A stretch of DNA of 64,000 nucleotides. Source: Microvirga aerilata (GTDB lineage: Bacteria > Pseudomonadota > Alphaproteobacteria > Rhizobiales > Beijerinckiaceae). The stretch's first letter is position 1; each line of letters opens with the position of its first letter. The notes under the pieces were generated by a model that was not told where the DNA came from, searched no databases, and saw nothing but the letters and a program-made list of their open reading frames with translations. The stretch is from positions 1 through 64,000 of the forward strand of contig NZ_JAEQMY010000018.1 of NCBI RefSeq assembly GCF_016743775.1, read 5' to 3'. Below, piece after piece: positions 7,984 through 19,883 of this stretch. Both the position numbers and the translations under genes were made by a program.

Positions 7984-9647
7984 TTATTCCGCCGCCATGA
8001 GAGCGGGCTGCATGGCCTGAGGAGCCTCCTCGGCCGCCTCTCCGACCGTGATCGTCTTCCAGACGTTCCAGGCCATGATCAGGCTGCCGGCCAGGAAGAA
8101 CGCGCCGCCGAGCGCACGGATGACATAGAAGGGGTTCATGGCCTCCACGGTCTCGATGAAGGAGTATTCAAGGAAGCCGAGGCTGGTATAGGCACGCCAC
8201 ATGAGGCCCTGGAGGATGCCTGCGACCCACATGGACGAGATGTACAGGACGATGCCGAGGGTCGAGATCCAGAAGTGCCAGGAGACGGCCTTCATGGAGT
8301 ACAGCTCCTTCTTGTTCCACAGCCACGGAACGAGGCAGTAGACGGCTCCGAAGGAGATGTAGGCGACCCAGCCGAGAGCGCCGGCGTGAACGTGGCCGAT
8401 GGTCCAGTCGGTGTAGTGCGACAAGGAGTTCACGGCCTTCACGGACATGAGGGGCCCTTCGAAGGTCGCCATGCCGTAGAAGGCGACCGACACGACCATG
8501 AGACGCAGAACCGGATCCGTGCGCAGCTTGTCCCAGGCCCCCGAGAGGGTCATGAGGCCGTTGATCAGCCGCCCCAGGAGGGCATCCAGAGCATGACCGA
8601 GAACACCATGCCGAGGGTCTGGGCCCAATCGGGCAGGGCGGTGTAGTGCAGGTGGTGGGGACCTGCCCAGATATACATGAAGATCAACGACCAGAAGTGG
8701 ATGATGGAGAGGCGGTAGGAATAGACCGGCCGCTCGGCCCGCTTCGGGATGAAGTAGTACATGATGGCCAGGAAGCCGGCGGTGAGGAAGAAGCCGACCG
8801 CGTTATGGCCGTACCACCACTGCACCAGCGCATCCTGTACGCCCGACCACACGATGTAGCTCTTGGGCGAGAAGATCGAGACGGGGATCGCCGCATTGTT
8901 GCCGAGGTGCAGAACCGCGATAGTCAGAATGAACGCGAGGTAGAACCAGTTCGCCACATAGATATGGGGCTCCTTGCGGCGCATGACCGTGCCGAGGAAC
9001 ACCAGGAAATACGTGACCCAGACGATGGTCAGGAAGAGATCCGCATACCACTCAGGCTCGGCATACTCCTTGCCCTGGGTGATGCCCAGCAGGTAGCCCG
9101 TGCCGGCGATCACGATGAAGAAGTTGTAGCCCAGCACCACGAACCAGGGAGCGATGTCGCCGACCATGCGGGCGCGGCAGGTGCGCTGCACCACGTAGAA
9201 CGAGCTGGCGATCAGGACGTTGCCGCCGAAGGCGAAGATCACCGCCGAGGTGTGGAGCGGCCGCATCCGGCCGAAGGACAGCCAGGACGTGTCGAAGTTA
9301 AGCGCCGGAAAGGCGAGCTGAAGGGCGATGAGCAAGCCGATGGTGAAGCCGGCGATGCCCCAGACCACAGAGGCGACCGTGGCGAACTTGACAGGCCCCA
9401 TGTTGTAGTTCGGCTTTCCGCCGACGGTCAGCGGGGGCAGCTGCGCGGGGCGGTCGTAATACCGGTTCACGATGACGAACACGGAGGCGATGCTGGCTGC
9501 TGCGAAGAGATAGGCATGGAAGGCGTATTCGGGCGTATAGGCCTTCGCCGCGATGATGATGCTGAGGAGCGCCAGGGCGGCGAGGACAAGGGCCGAGCCC
9601 ATCTCGCCGAAGGTCATTCCTTTTGAGGGTGCTACCGCTTGAGCCAT
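7984..9647 (-). pseudogene. ccoN: cbb3 oxidase catalytic subunit CcoN/FixN, one-base frameshift
   Basis: Two adjacent reading frames together give a full CcoN. The 5' frame (9647 to a TGA at 8565-8567) ends [10 protein letters not shown]; the 3' frame resumes at [14 protein letters not shown] and runs to 7984. The family sequence here is [13 protein letters not shown], so a single base (T on the plus strand between 8567 and 8568, A in the coding strand) is missing. The product as written is 360 aa. It keeps the CuB-region histidines ([15 protein letters not shown]) but loses the heme ligands in [16 protein letters not shown]. The downstream half shows no other decay, and ccoOQP look intact, so a sequencing/assembly error or a very recent mutation is likely. 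ATG 9647 is preferred over TTG 9656. Confidence 0.9.
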
Positions 9648-9731
9648 AGGCTTCAACCTTTTGAGAACATCGGCGAGGCCGTGAGCCTCGCCGTCAGCAA
9701 ATTCGTTTAAGGGGAGTGACGGGAAGGGGCA

Positions 9732-9745
9732 TTGATGCAGATCAA
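9732..9745 (-). promoter_or_regulatory. FNR/FixK box upstream of ccoN
   Basis: TTGAT-GCAG-ATCAA, a perfect match to the FNR/FixK consensus, centred about 91 nt before the ccoN start. That leaves a leader of about 50 nt if the box sits at -41.5. It lies between the hemN stop (9776) and ccoN and is expected to switch on ccoNOQP under low oxygen. Confidence 0.85.
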
Positions 9746-9775
9746 ACGCCCCCGCCGGGCGGATTGTCCGGCAGC

Positions 9776-11125
9776 TTACAAGGCGCGGGAGTGGCGCTGG
9801 GCGCCGCTCTCGAGATAGCGGTCGAACACGGCGCAGACATTCCGCACCAGGGCGCGGCCCTCGCGGGGGATCGTCAGGGTCAGTCCATGGCGAACAACGA
9901 GCCCGTCCTCCGCCAGCGCGTCGACTGCCTCCATTTCGGGCTTGAAGTCCAAGGCCTCTCGGCGGAATTCCGAGGTAAGCTCATGCAGATCCACCGAGAA
10001 GTCGCACATCAGGCGCTCGATGATCCTCCGGCGCAGCCGGTCGTCCTCGGACAGGGCAACGCCGCGAACAACGGGGAGCCTGCCCTTCAGGACGGCCTCG
10101 CGATACCCGACCGTCGTCGGCGCGTTCTGGATATAGCCCTGCGGGAGCGAGCCGATCGCCGAGGTGCCGAAGCCGATGAGGGCCGTCGCCTCGTCGGTGG
10201 TGTAGCCCTGGAAGTTGCGGTGAAGCCGCCCGTTCCGCTGCCGATCGGCCATGGGGTCGCTGGGCTTGGCGAAATGATCGATGCCGATCTGGATATATCC
10301 CGCGCGGATGAGGGCATCGGCCGCGGCCTCACGCTGCTCGACGCGGGCAATCGCATCGGGAAGAGCCTCTTCCGGCAGAAGGGCCTGATGGCGCTTCATC
10401 CAGGGCACATGGGCATATCCGAACAGCGCGATGCGGTCCGGATCGAGCCTGAGCGCGAGATCGACGGAGCGGGTCACGCTCTCGCAGGTCTGGAACGGGA
10501 GGCCATACATCAGGTCCAGGTTCAATCCCTTCACGCCGGCCCGCCGCAGCCAGGTGGCAACCTGCGCCGTCTGCTCGAAGGACTGGATTCTTTTGATGGT
10601 TTCCTGAACCCGCGGATCGAAATCCTGCACGCCGAGGCTGGCCCGGTTGAGCCCGGATGCCGCGAGAGCCTCGACATGGGCCAAGGTGATGGTTCTCGGG
10701 TCGATCTCGACGGCGATCTCCGCGTCTGGCCTAACAGCGAAGGCCGTGCCGAGACGGCTTGAGATCCGCCCAAGATCCTCCGGTGACAGGATCGTTGGCG
10801 TGCCGCCGCCCCAGTGAATGTGGGATACGTCCAGACGCCCGGGCAGATGCTTCGTGACGAGTTCGACCTCCCGCTCCAGGCAGTCCACATAGGCGGCAAC
10901 CGCTTTATAGCTGCGAGTCACGGCCGTGTTGCAGCCGCAATAAAGGCAAAGCTCCGCGCAAAACGGCACATGCAGATAGAGGGAGACGGGCGCGTCCCGC
11001 GCCAGTTCGGCAAGCCAGGACGCGTAGGTCTCGGCCGTGATGTCGGGCTTGAAGTGCGGAGCCGTTGGATAGCTGGTGTAGCGTGGGACACGCTGGTCGT
11101 ACCGAGCAATGAGTTCTGGCGTCAT
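9776..11125 (-). CDS. hemN: Oxygen-independent coproporphyrinogen III dehydrogenase HemN
   Basis: 449-aa radical SAM enzyme. The cluster motif is C56-x3-C60-x2-C63 in [16 protein letters not shown], preceded by the HemN signature [13 protein letters not shown]. The glycine-rich SAM region is [15 protein letters not shown] and the C-terminal HemN domain is intact. It performs the oxidative decarboxylation coproporphyrinogen III to protoporphyrinogen IX without O2, supplying heme for the cbb3 oxidase next door. There is no clear Shine-Dalgarno before the ATG, and an FNR box lies only about 42 nt upstream. Confidence 0.95.
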   Translation of the reverse strand: MTPELIARYDQRVPRYTSYPTAPHFKPDITAETYASWLAELARDAPVSLYLHVPFCAELCLYCGCNTAVTRSYKAVAAYVDCLEREVELVTKHLPGRLDVSHIHWGGGTPTILSPEDLGRISSRLGTAFAVRPDAEIAVEIDPRTITLAHVEALAASGLNRASLGVQDFDPRVQETIKRIQSFEQTAQVATWLRRAGVKGLNLDLMYGLPFQTCESVTRSVDLALRLDPDRIALFGYAHVPWMKRHQALLPEEALPDAIARVEQREAAADALIRAGYIQIGIDHFAKPSDPMADRQRNGRLHRNFQGYTTDEATALIGFGTSAIGSLPQGYIQNAPTTVGYREAVLKGRLPVVRGVALSEDDRLRRRIIERLMCDFSVDLHELTSEFRREALDFKPEMEAVDALAEDGLVVRHGLTLTIPREGRALVRNVCAVFDRYLESGAQRHSRAL

Positions 11126-11160
11126 GACCCGCAGCGTGCAGCATCAGGAGAGGGCGGGCC

Positions 11161-11174
11161 TTGATTCAGATCAA
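11161..11174 (-). promoter_or_regulatory. FNR/FixK box upstream of hemN
   Basis: TTGAT-TCAG-ATCAA centred at 11167.5, 42.5 nt upstream of the A of the hemN ATG. A class II activator centred at -41.5 would place the transcript start essentially on the start codon. No good -10 is visible at the expected place, so the exact promoter geometry is uncertain, but the box itself is perfect. Confidence 0.8.
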
Positions 11175-11314
11175 GAGGAGCCGGGAACGGTATGTCCCTG
11201 ATGCGTGTGACCGTCTCCAGGTAAGGCGGATTGCCGAAGACGCCGGTGATCCCTTAGGGGGCTGCAGCGGCAACAGAAACGCCGGGCTGCCTATCGGCAC
11301 GCTTACAGATGCCA

Positions 11315-11995
11315 TCACCGAAGGCCGAGGGCGCGGGCTCTTGCACTGTTGATGTGAGCATCCATTGCGGCAACCGCGCGGGAGGGATCGCGGGTCTCGA
11401 TTGCTTCGATGATGGTCAGGTGCTCCTTCATCACTGGCAGGACGAGGACATCGGAAAGAAGGGTTTGCTCCTGCCTGATCAAGCGTACCTTGATCGAGTT
11501 CACCCGATAGGCATCCGCAATGATTGCATTGCCGAGGGACGAGATGATGGTCCAGTGAAGGTTCCAGTCGACCGCTTGGGCCCGGTCCACGAGTTCGACC
11601 GTGACGCCTTTGTCATGAGCAGTGCTTTCGGCAAGAACGCTCTCGTGCTCCCTTCTCAGCTTGGCAAGGATCGAGTTGCTCGCTTCTGCCGTGAAGATCG
11701 CGATGGCTTCGCGCTCGATGAATAGCCGGAACTGGAATGCATCCCGTATGAGGCTCAAGTCCACATGCGCGACCTGCATGCCGCGCTGTGGCACTGTCTT
11801 GATCAGGCCTTCCGACTCGAGCCGTGGCACGAGTTCCCGGATGGCGCCAAGGGATAGGCCGGTCAGGCTGACGAGTTGACGCTGGGAGATGAACTGCCCC
11901 GGACGGATATCGCGCGCCAATAAATGGTGCGTGAAGCGGTCATAGGCTTTCTCCCGAAGGTTGTGCCCATCCCTGACTGGCTCGGTTTCCTCCAT
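11315..11995 (-). CDS. GntR-family regulator, FadR/FCD type
   Basis: 226 aa with an N-terminal winged helix-turn-helix (about 15-75: PGQFISQRQLVSLTGLSLGA, then VPRLESEGLIKTVPQRGMQV). An all-helical FCD ligand domain (about 85-220) carries the metal/ligand-type residues ERE and H near the end (MKEHLTIIEAIETRD). It starts 17 nt after the DapA-like gene in the same direction. It likely represses the divergent DapA-like/TRAP genes through palindromes at 12961-13013, with the TRAP substrate or its degradation product as effector. The effector cannot be read from the sequence. Confidence 0.88.
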   Translation of the reverse strand: MEETEPVRDGHNLREKAYDRFTHHLLARDIRPGQFISQRQLVSLTGLSLGAIRELVPRLESEGLIKTVPQRGMQVAHVDLSLIRDAFQFRLFIEREAIAIFTAEASNSILAKLRREHESVLAESTAHDKGVTVELVDRAQAVDWNLHWTIISSLGNAIIADAYRVNSIKVRLIRQEQTLLSDVLVLPVMKEHLTIIEAIETRDPSRAVAAMDAHINSARARALGLR

Positions 11996-12012
11996 CCCAT
12001 TGCCTCGTTGAG

Positions 12013-12900
12013 CTACTTCACCGTGAAAAGCTGGTCATAAACGGAGCCGAGCCTGCCGGCATCCTGAGCCGACAGCCTGACGAAAGGAGCCCTGACGTTC
12101 AGCCACGCCGCATCGCCGGTCCGATGTGCGACGAGCGCCTTCACGGCGGGCGTGACCGGATATTGAAGCACGGTGTCGACGAGATGGTTGATCCGCTCAT
12201 TGCCCTGGCCATCCATCGCCAATGGACGAAGAACGCCCGGGCAGACATTGGCCAGACCGGATATTGCGCCTTGGCCACCGCGCCGGACGCCTTCTGCAAG
12301 ATAGCGCTCGTCCCCTATCAGGATGGCAAGGTCGCTGTGGCTGGCGAGAAGACGCTGGGTGTACTCCCAGTCTCCCGACGAATCCTTCACGCCTGCGATC
12401 ACTCCCGGAAACGCCTGCTTGAGGCGGCCGATGAGATCGATGGAGAGGGCGATCTGGGTCACTGAAGGGATGTTGTAGAGGATAACCCCGCGTGCAGCCG
12501 TCCCCAGCTTCTCGATACCGGCCGCAAACCAAGCGAAGAGGCCTTCGTCGCTGACCCCCTTGAAGTAGAACGGAGGCGTCAGGAGCAGGCCGCGGCAGCC
12601 GAAATCCCCGGCCATCCGTCCCTGGGACAAGGCTTCGTGGACCGATGACGCCGCAACGCAGTATACGACATTCTCACCCTTGATATCAGCGTCCGAAAGG
12701 GCGCCCAGAACCTGTTCGCGACCTGACAGGCCTATCGACGCACCTTCCCCCGTCGTTCCAAATACGGTTACGCTTGAGCAGCCGCTGGCAAGGCACCAGC
12801 GAGCATGATCCGCCATGCGCGCGAGGTCTAAAGCGCCATCCTCATGGAAGGGCGTTGTCATTGCAGCTGAAAGACCGAAACGGTTGTTGGGCAATGTCAC
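12013..12900 (-). CDS. DapA/NanA-family lyase or dehydratase
   Basis: 295-aa TIM-barrel of the dihydrodipicolinate synthase/N-acetylneuraminate lyase family. It has the GTTGEGASIGLSGRE phosphate/carboxylate loop, Y142 in LYNIPSVT, and the Schiff-base K172 in GVKDSSGDW. Location next to a TRAP transporter and GntR regulator, rather than lysine genes, argues for a catabolic aldolase/dehydratase acting on a 2-keto acid rather than true DapA. The exact substrate is unknown. Transcribed divergently from dctP and in operon with the GntR gene. Confidence 0.85.
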   Translation of the reverse strand: MTLPNNRFGLSAAMTTPFHEDGALDLARMADHARWCLASGCSSVTVFGTTGEGASIGLSGREQVLGALSDADIKGENVVYCVAASSVHEALSQGRMAGDFGCRGLLLTPPFYFKGVSDEGLFAWFAAGIEKLGTAARGVILYNIPSVTQIALSIDLIGRLKQAFPGVIAGVKDSSGDWEYTQRLLASHSDLAILIGDERYLAEGVRRGGQGAISGLANVCPGVLRPLAMDGQGNERINHLVDTVLQYPVTPAVKALVAHRTGDAAWLNVRAPFVRLSAQDAGRLGSVYDQLFTVK

Positions 12901-12960
12901 GTCGGGGGTCCTCGTTCGAACTGCGAAAGTTCGACAATTTCTGAAGGGATGATCTTATGT

Positions 12961-13013
12961 CTGACAGCATACTAACATGTCAGTTGTTTACAAGTCCGAA
13001 CTTGCCTGTACAG
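12961..13013. promoter_or_regulatory. Palindromes in the divergent lyase/TRAP promoter, candidate GntR operators
   Basis: Three symmetric elements lie in the 174-nt divergent region. They are CTGACA...TGTCAG (12961-12966 / 12978-12983), TTGT-TT-ACAA (12984-12993) and CTGTACAG (13006-13013). TTGT-N2-ACAA resembles the short palindromes bound by FadR/FCD-subgroup GntR proteins. The position between both divergent genes suits a shared operator. Confidence 0.55.
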
Positions 13014-13074
13014 TATGGGTGATAAGGGCGGATCGAGAACGCCCTAAGGACGCTAAGAAATAGGGAGGATAACA

Positions 13075-14076
13075 ATGTTCGGTTTGCTTTCACGGCGCTT
13101 GTTCATCGGATCGGCCGCAGGCGCCGCCATGGCGGTTTTGACGCCGGCTTTCAGCGCTGAGCCCATCAAGCTGCGCATCTCGACACCGGCCGTCGAGGCG
13201 GACTGGCATGCCAAGATGCTGCCCGTGTTCAAGCAGGAGCTGGAGAAGTCCGCTCCCGGACAGTTCGATGTGGAGATCCACCTGAACGGTACCCTGTTCA
13301 AGCAGGGAACAGAGCCCGCCGCCATGCAGCGCGGCAATCTCGAGATGGCGATGATCTCGGCGTTCGACATCTCCAAGCAGGTTCCGGAATGGTCCATCTT
13401 TACGTCCGGCTATCTGCTGCGGAGCCCCGAGCATCAGGTGAAGGTGTTCGAGAGCGATGTCGGCAAGGAGATGTATGGGCTTGTCGAGGACAAGATGGCG
13501 ATCAAGGTCCTCAGCGTAGGCTATCTTGGAACCCGCCAGCTGAACCTCAGGACCGAGAAGGAGGTCAAAACGCCAGCCGATCTCGGCGGGGTGAAGCTGC
13601 GCATGCCGGGATCCGACACCTGGCTCTTCCTCGGTAAGGCACTCGGAGCCAATCCGCTGCCGGTCGCCTTCGGCGAGATCTATACGGCACTGCAAACCGG
13701 CGCCATTGATGGCCAGGATAATCCTCTGCCAACGGTTCGCGCGGCGAAGTTCTACGAGGTCTCCAAGCAAATCGTTCTGACGGACCATTTGGTCGACGCC
13801 ATTTTCCTGTCGATGTCCGGCTCTGCCTGGAAGAAGCTCGACGACAAGCAGAAGACGGCCGTGATGGATGCCGCGAAGGCGGCTGTTCGCTACAACAATG
13901 AGAACCGGATCAAGGAGGAGGCGGAGCTCGCCGATTTCTTCAAAGCCCAAGGATTGAAGGTCTACAAGCCGGACGTCGAGGCATTTCGCACCCTGGTTCA
14001 GAAGACCTACCTTGAGTCCGAACTGTCCAAGGCTTGGCCGAAGGGCATGGTGGACCGGGTGAATGCGATCAAATAG
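13075..14076 (+). CDS. dctP: TRAP transporter substrate-binding protein DctP
   Basis: 333 aa. A signal peptide MFGLLSRRLFIGSAAGAAMA with twin Arg and cleavage near AFSA-EPIK marks it as periplasmic. The DctP fold carries the family stretch KTPADLGGVKLRMPGSDTW and the conserved Arg in KLRMPG that usually binds the substrate carboxylate. Start set by GGAGG nine bases before the ATG. First gene of dctPQM. The ligand is unknown, but DctP-type proteins mostly bind organic acids. Confidence 0.92.
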   Translation: MFGLLSRRLFIGSAAGAAMAVLTPAFSAEPIKLRISTPAVEADWHAKMLPVFKQELEKSAPGQFDVEIHLNGTLFKQGTEPAAMQRGNLEMAMISAFDISKQVPEWSIFTSGYLLRSPEHQVKVFESDVGKEMYGLVEDKMAIKVLSVGYLGTRQLNLRTEKEVKTPADLGGVKLRMPGSDTWLFLGKALGANPLPVAFGEIYTALQTGAIDGQDNPLPTVRAAKFYEVSKQIVLTDHLVDAIFLSMSGSAWKKLDDKQKTAVMDAAKAAVRYNNENRIKEEAELADFFKAQGLKVYKPDVEAFRTLVQKTYLESELSKAWPKGMVDRVNAIK

Positions 14077-14103
14077 CTGACCGCATTGCTTCATGAGACG
14101 GCG

Positions 14104-14129
14104 CTTCGGAAGGCCTAGGCCTTCCGAAG
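14104..14129 (+). promoter_or_regulatory. Perfect 26-bp palindrome between dctP and dctQ
   Basis: CTTCGGAAGGCCT / AGGCCTTCCGAAG, perfectly self-complementary, in the 153-nt gap after dctP. There is no T-run, so it looks more like a processing or 3'-stabilising stem than a terminator. It may let the binding protein be made in excess over the membrane subunits, as in many TRAP and ABC operons (inference). Confidence 0.6.
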
Positions 14130-14229
14130 AAGCCTCCCAGGCTAATGGCACAGCCGCTTGAAAGTCCATGCGAACGTGTTCGCCGGGCGGGAAGCCGTGC
14201 TTCGACGTGCCCTCAACCGATGAGCTCCC

Positions 14230-14729
14230 ATGCAACTCCTCCGCGCCCGCCTTCACTTCTTTGCCGAGCTGGTCACCGTGCTCCTGTTCATGGCGATGTT
14301 TGCGGCATTCCTTCTCCAGGTCTTCACCCGTTACGTGCTCAACGATCCGGTCGCCTGGACGCAAGAGTTCGTCCTGATCATGTATATCTGGATCGTGTTC
14401 TGGTGCGGAGCCTTCCTGCTGAAGGAGCGGGAGCACATAACCTTCGACATGTTCTTTCTTGCTCTGCCTCCCAGGCAACGGCGCATCCTTGCGATCGTTC
14501 TGACCGCATTGACCGGACTTGTCTTCATTGTCGCCCTGCCGGCGACCTTCGACTATGTCACGTTCATGAAGATCGAGAAGAGCCCCGTCATGGGGATCCG
14601 GTTCGACATTCTTTATTCCATCTTCATCGTGTTCGTCGTTGCCGTCGCAGTCGGCGCTCTCTGGCGCATCTGGCGCCTTCTTGGCCGCTCCTGGCAGAGC
14701 GAGCTTGTCGCCGGCGGAGATGTTGAACC

Positions 14730-14733
<4 letters not shown>
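14230..14733 (+). CDS. dctQ: TRAP transporter small permease DctQ
   Basis: 167 aa, four membrane helices, with the DctQ signature FTRYVLNDPVAWTQEF after helix 1 and LLKEREHITFD after helix 2. Ends in an ATGA overlap with dctM (14730-14733), so the two are coupled. Forms the membrane complex with DctM and uses a Na+ gradient for uptake. Confidence 0.92.
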
Positions 14734-17526
<2,793 letters not shown>

Positions 17527-17529
17527 GCC

Positions 17530-18543
17530 ATGGCCCGCATGACGATGATCGAAGCGATCCGCGACGCCATGGATGTGATGATGGCTCGCGACGAGAAGGT
17601 TGTGGTGTTCGGAGAGGATGTGGGCTATTTCGGCGGCGTCTTTCGCTGCACCGCCGGCCTGCAGCAGAAATACGGCAAGACCCGCTGTTTCGATGCGCCG
17701 ATCAGTGAGGCCGGCATCGTGGGAACAGCGATCGGCATGGCCTCTTACGGGCTTCGGCCGTGCATCGAAATTCAGTTCGCCGATTACATGTATCCGGCCT
17801 ACGATCAGATCGTGTCCGAAGCGGCCCGACTGCGCTACCGCTCGAACGGCGAGTTTACCTGCCCGATGGTCATTCGGATGCCCACCGGCGGCGGCATCTT
17901 CGGTGGGCAAACTCACAGCCAGAGCCCCGAGGCCCTGTTCACCCACGTGGCAGGATTGAAAACGGTCGTGCCGTCCAATCCCCACGATGCCAAGGGGCTG
18001 CTGATCGCCGCCATAGAAGATCCGGATCCTGTCATCTTCCTGGAACCGAAGCGGCTCTACAATGGGCCGTTCGACGGCCATCACGACCGCCCGGTCACCC
18101 CCTGGTCGAAGCATGAGCTGAGCGAGGTGCCGAGCGGGCACTTCTCCCTGCCGCTTGGCAAGGCAGCCGTCGTCCGGGAGGGCTCGGCCGTGACCGTCCT
18201 GGCCTACGGAACCATGGTTTATGTCGCGCAATCGGCCGCAGCGGAAACCGGCATCGATGCGGAGATCATCGATTTGCGAACCCTGATCCCCCTTGATCTG
18301 GAAACCATCGCTGCGTCCGTCAGGAAAACGGGGCGCTGTGTCGTGGTCCACGAGGCCACGCTGACGTCGGGGTTCGGCGCAGAGCTTGCGGCGCTGGTTC
18401 AGGAAACCTGCTTCTTCCACCTGGAGGCGCCGGTGGCCCGCGCGACGGGGTGGGATACGCCCTATCCCCATGCGCAGGAGTGGGACTACTTCCCCGGCCC
18501 ATCCCGGGTTGGGCGGGCCTTAGTCGAGACGATGGAAGCGTAA
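17530..18543 (+). CDS. bkdA2: Branched-chain 2-oxoacid dehydrogenase E1 beta
   Basis: 337 aa with transketolase-like pyrimidine-binding (VVVFGEDVGYFGGVFRCT) and C-terminal domains (IDLRTLIPLDLETI, GRCVVVHEATLTSGFGAE). Pairs with E1 alpha to form the heterotetramer. One nucleotide separates its TAA from the E2 start. Confidence 0.94.
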   Translation: MARMTMIEAIRDAMDVMMARDEKVVVFGEDVGYFGGVFRCTAGLQQKYGKTRCFDAPISEAGIVGTAIGMASYGLRPCIEIQFADYMYPAYDQIVSEAARLRYRSNGEFTCPMVIRMPTGGGIFGGQTHSQSPEALFTHVAGLKTVVPSNPHDAKGLLIAAIEDPDPVIFLEPKRLYNGPFDGHHDRPVTPWSKHELSEVPSGHFSLPLGKAAVVREGSAVTVLAYGTMVYVAQSAAAETGIDAEIIDLRTLIPLDLETIAASVRKTGRCVVVHEATLTSGFGAELAALVQETCFFHLEAPVARATGWDTPYPHAQEWDYFPGPSRVGRALVETMEA

Positions 18544-18544
18544 G

Positions 18545-19879
18545 ATGGGCGAGCACCTGATCAAAATGCCCGATGTCGGCGAGGGCATCGCCGAGGCCGA
18601 GCTCGTGGAGTGGCACGTCAAGGTCGGCGATCTCGTCCGTGAGGATGCCGTACTGGCCGCCGTCATGACCGACAAGGCAACCGTCGAAATTCCGTCTCCG
18701 GTCGATGGCGAAATTCTGTGGCTCGGCGCGGAGATCGGCGATGTGGTGGCAATCGGCTCCCCGTTGATCCGCCTGAAGGTCGCAAGCGAGGGGGGCGACC
18801 CCTCCGGCGGGTCCGAGGAGAAGGAGGCAGCGCCGCCGGTTCGGGCGGAGGATATCGAAGCGCAAGCCGATGGCGCGGTCAAAGTCTCGGACGCAATCGT
18901 CGAGCAGCAAGGCGAGCAACAACGAAGGAATGCGCCGCCCCGGCCCGTCGAGGTGCCGCAAGCTCCTGCCGTGAGATTGCATCAGCCCCCAGTGGCTCGC
19001 GCGGAGGGCGAGGGGCCCGTCGCGTCGCCGGCTGTTCGGCTCAGGGCCCGCGATGCCGGCATCGACCTGCGGCAGGTTCCCGGCTCGGGACCTGCGGGCC
19101 GGATTACGCATGAGGATCTCGATGCCTTTCTGACCCATGGGCGGGAACCCGCCAGGGCGCCGGGATTGGCTCAGAACACCTCGGTCGAGCACATCAAGGT
19201 CATCGGGCTTCGCCGCAAGATTGCGGAGAAGATGGCCATCGCCAAATCGCGCATTCCGCACATCACCTATGTCGAAGAAGTCGACGTGACGGCGCTTGAG
19301 GACCTGCGGGCGGCGCTGAATGCCGACAAGCGGGCGGATCGGCCTAAACTGACCCTCCTGCCGTTTCTGATGCGAGCGATGGTGAAGGCCATAGCCGATC
19401 AGCCGCACCTGAACGCGGTTTATGACGATGAGGCGGGCGTCGTTCACCAGCATGGCGGGGTGCATATCGGCATCGCGACGCAGACCGGTTCAGGCCTGAT
19501 GGTGCCCGTCGTCAAGCATGTGGAGGCGCGGGATCTCTGGGGTTGCGCAACGGAGCTGAACCGCCTTGCGGAGAGCGCGAAGGCCGGCCTTGCCGCACGC
19601 GAGGAGTTGATGGGATCGACGATCACGATCACCTCGCTCGGCGCCATAGGCGGCGTCGTCACGACCCCGGTGATCAATTATCCCGAAGTCGCGATCATCG
19701 GTGTCAACAAGATCATGGTGCGGCCGGTCTGGGATGGCACGACCTTTATTCCCCGCAAGATGATGAACCTGTCCTCCAGCTTCGATCATCGCATCATCGA
19801 CGGCTGGGATGCGGCGGTCTTCGTGCAGCGCATCAAAGCGCTCCTGGAGACTCCCGCCATGATCTTCGTGGAGGCGTAA
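18545..19879 (+). CDS. bkdB: Branched-chain 2-oxoacid dehydrogenase E2 (lipoamide acyltransferase)
   Basis: 444 aa. Lipoyl domain 1-80 with lipoyl-Lys K44 ([16 protein letters not shown]), a Pro/Glu-rich linker, and an E3/E1-binding domain ([20 protein letters not shown]). The catalytic domain ends in the HxxxDG active site [15 protein letters not shown]. It transfers the branched acyl group to CoA. Confidence 0.94.
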   Translation: MGEHLIKMPDVGEGIAEAELVEWHVKVGDLVREDAVLAAVMTDKATVEIPSPVDGEILWLGAEIGDVVAIGSPLIRLKVASEGGDPSGGSEEKEAAPPVRAEDIEAQADGAVKVSDAIVEQQGEQQRRNAPPRPVEVPQAPAVRLHQPPVARAEGEGPVASPAVRLRARDAGIDLRQVPGSGPAGRITHEDLDAFLTHGREPARAPGLAQNTSVEHIKVIGLRRKIAEKMAIAKSRIPHITYVEEVDVTALEDLRAALNADKRADRPKLTLLPFLMRAMVKAIADQPHLNAVYDDEAGVVHQHGGVHIGIATQTGSGLMVPVVKHVEARDLWGCATELNRLAESAKAGLAAREELMGSTITITSLGAIGGVVTTPVINYPEVAIIGVNKIMVRPVWDGTTFIPRKMMNLSSSFDHRIIDGWDAAVFVQRIKALLETPAMIFVEA

Positions 19880-19883
19880 GGCG

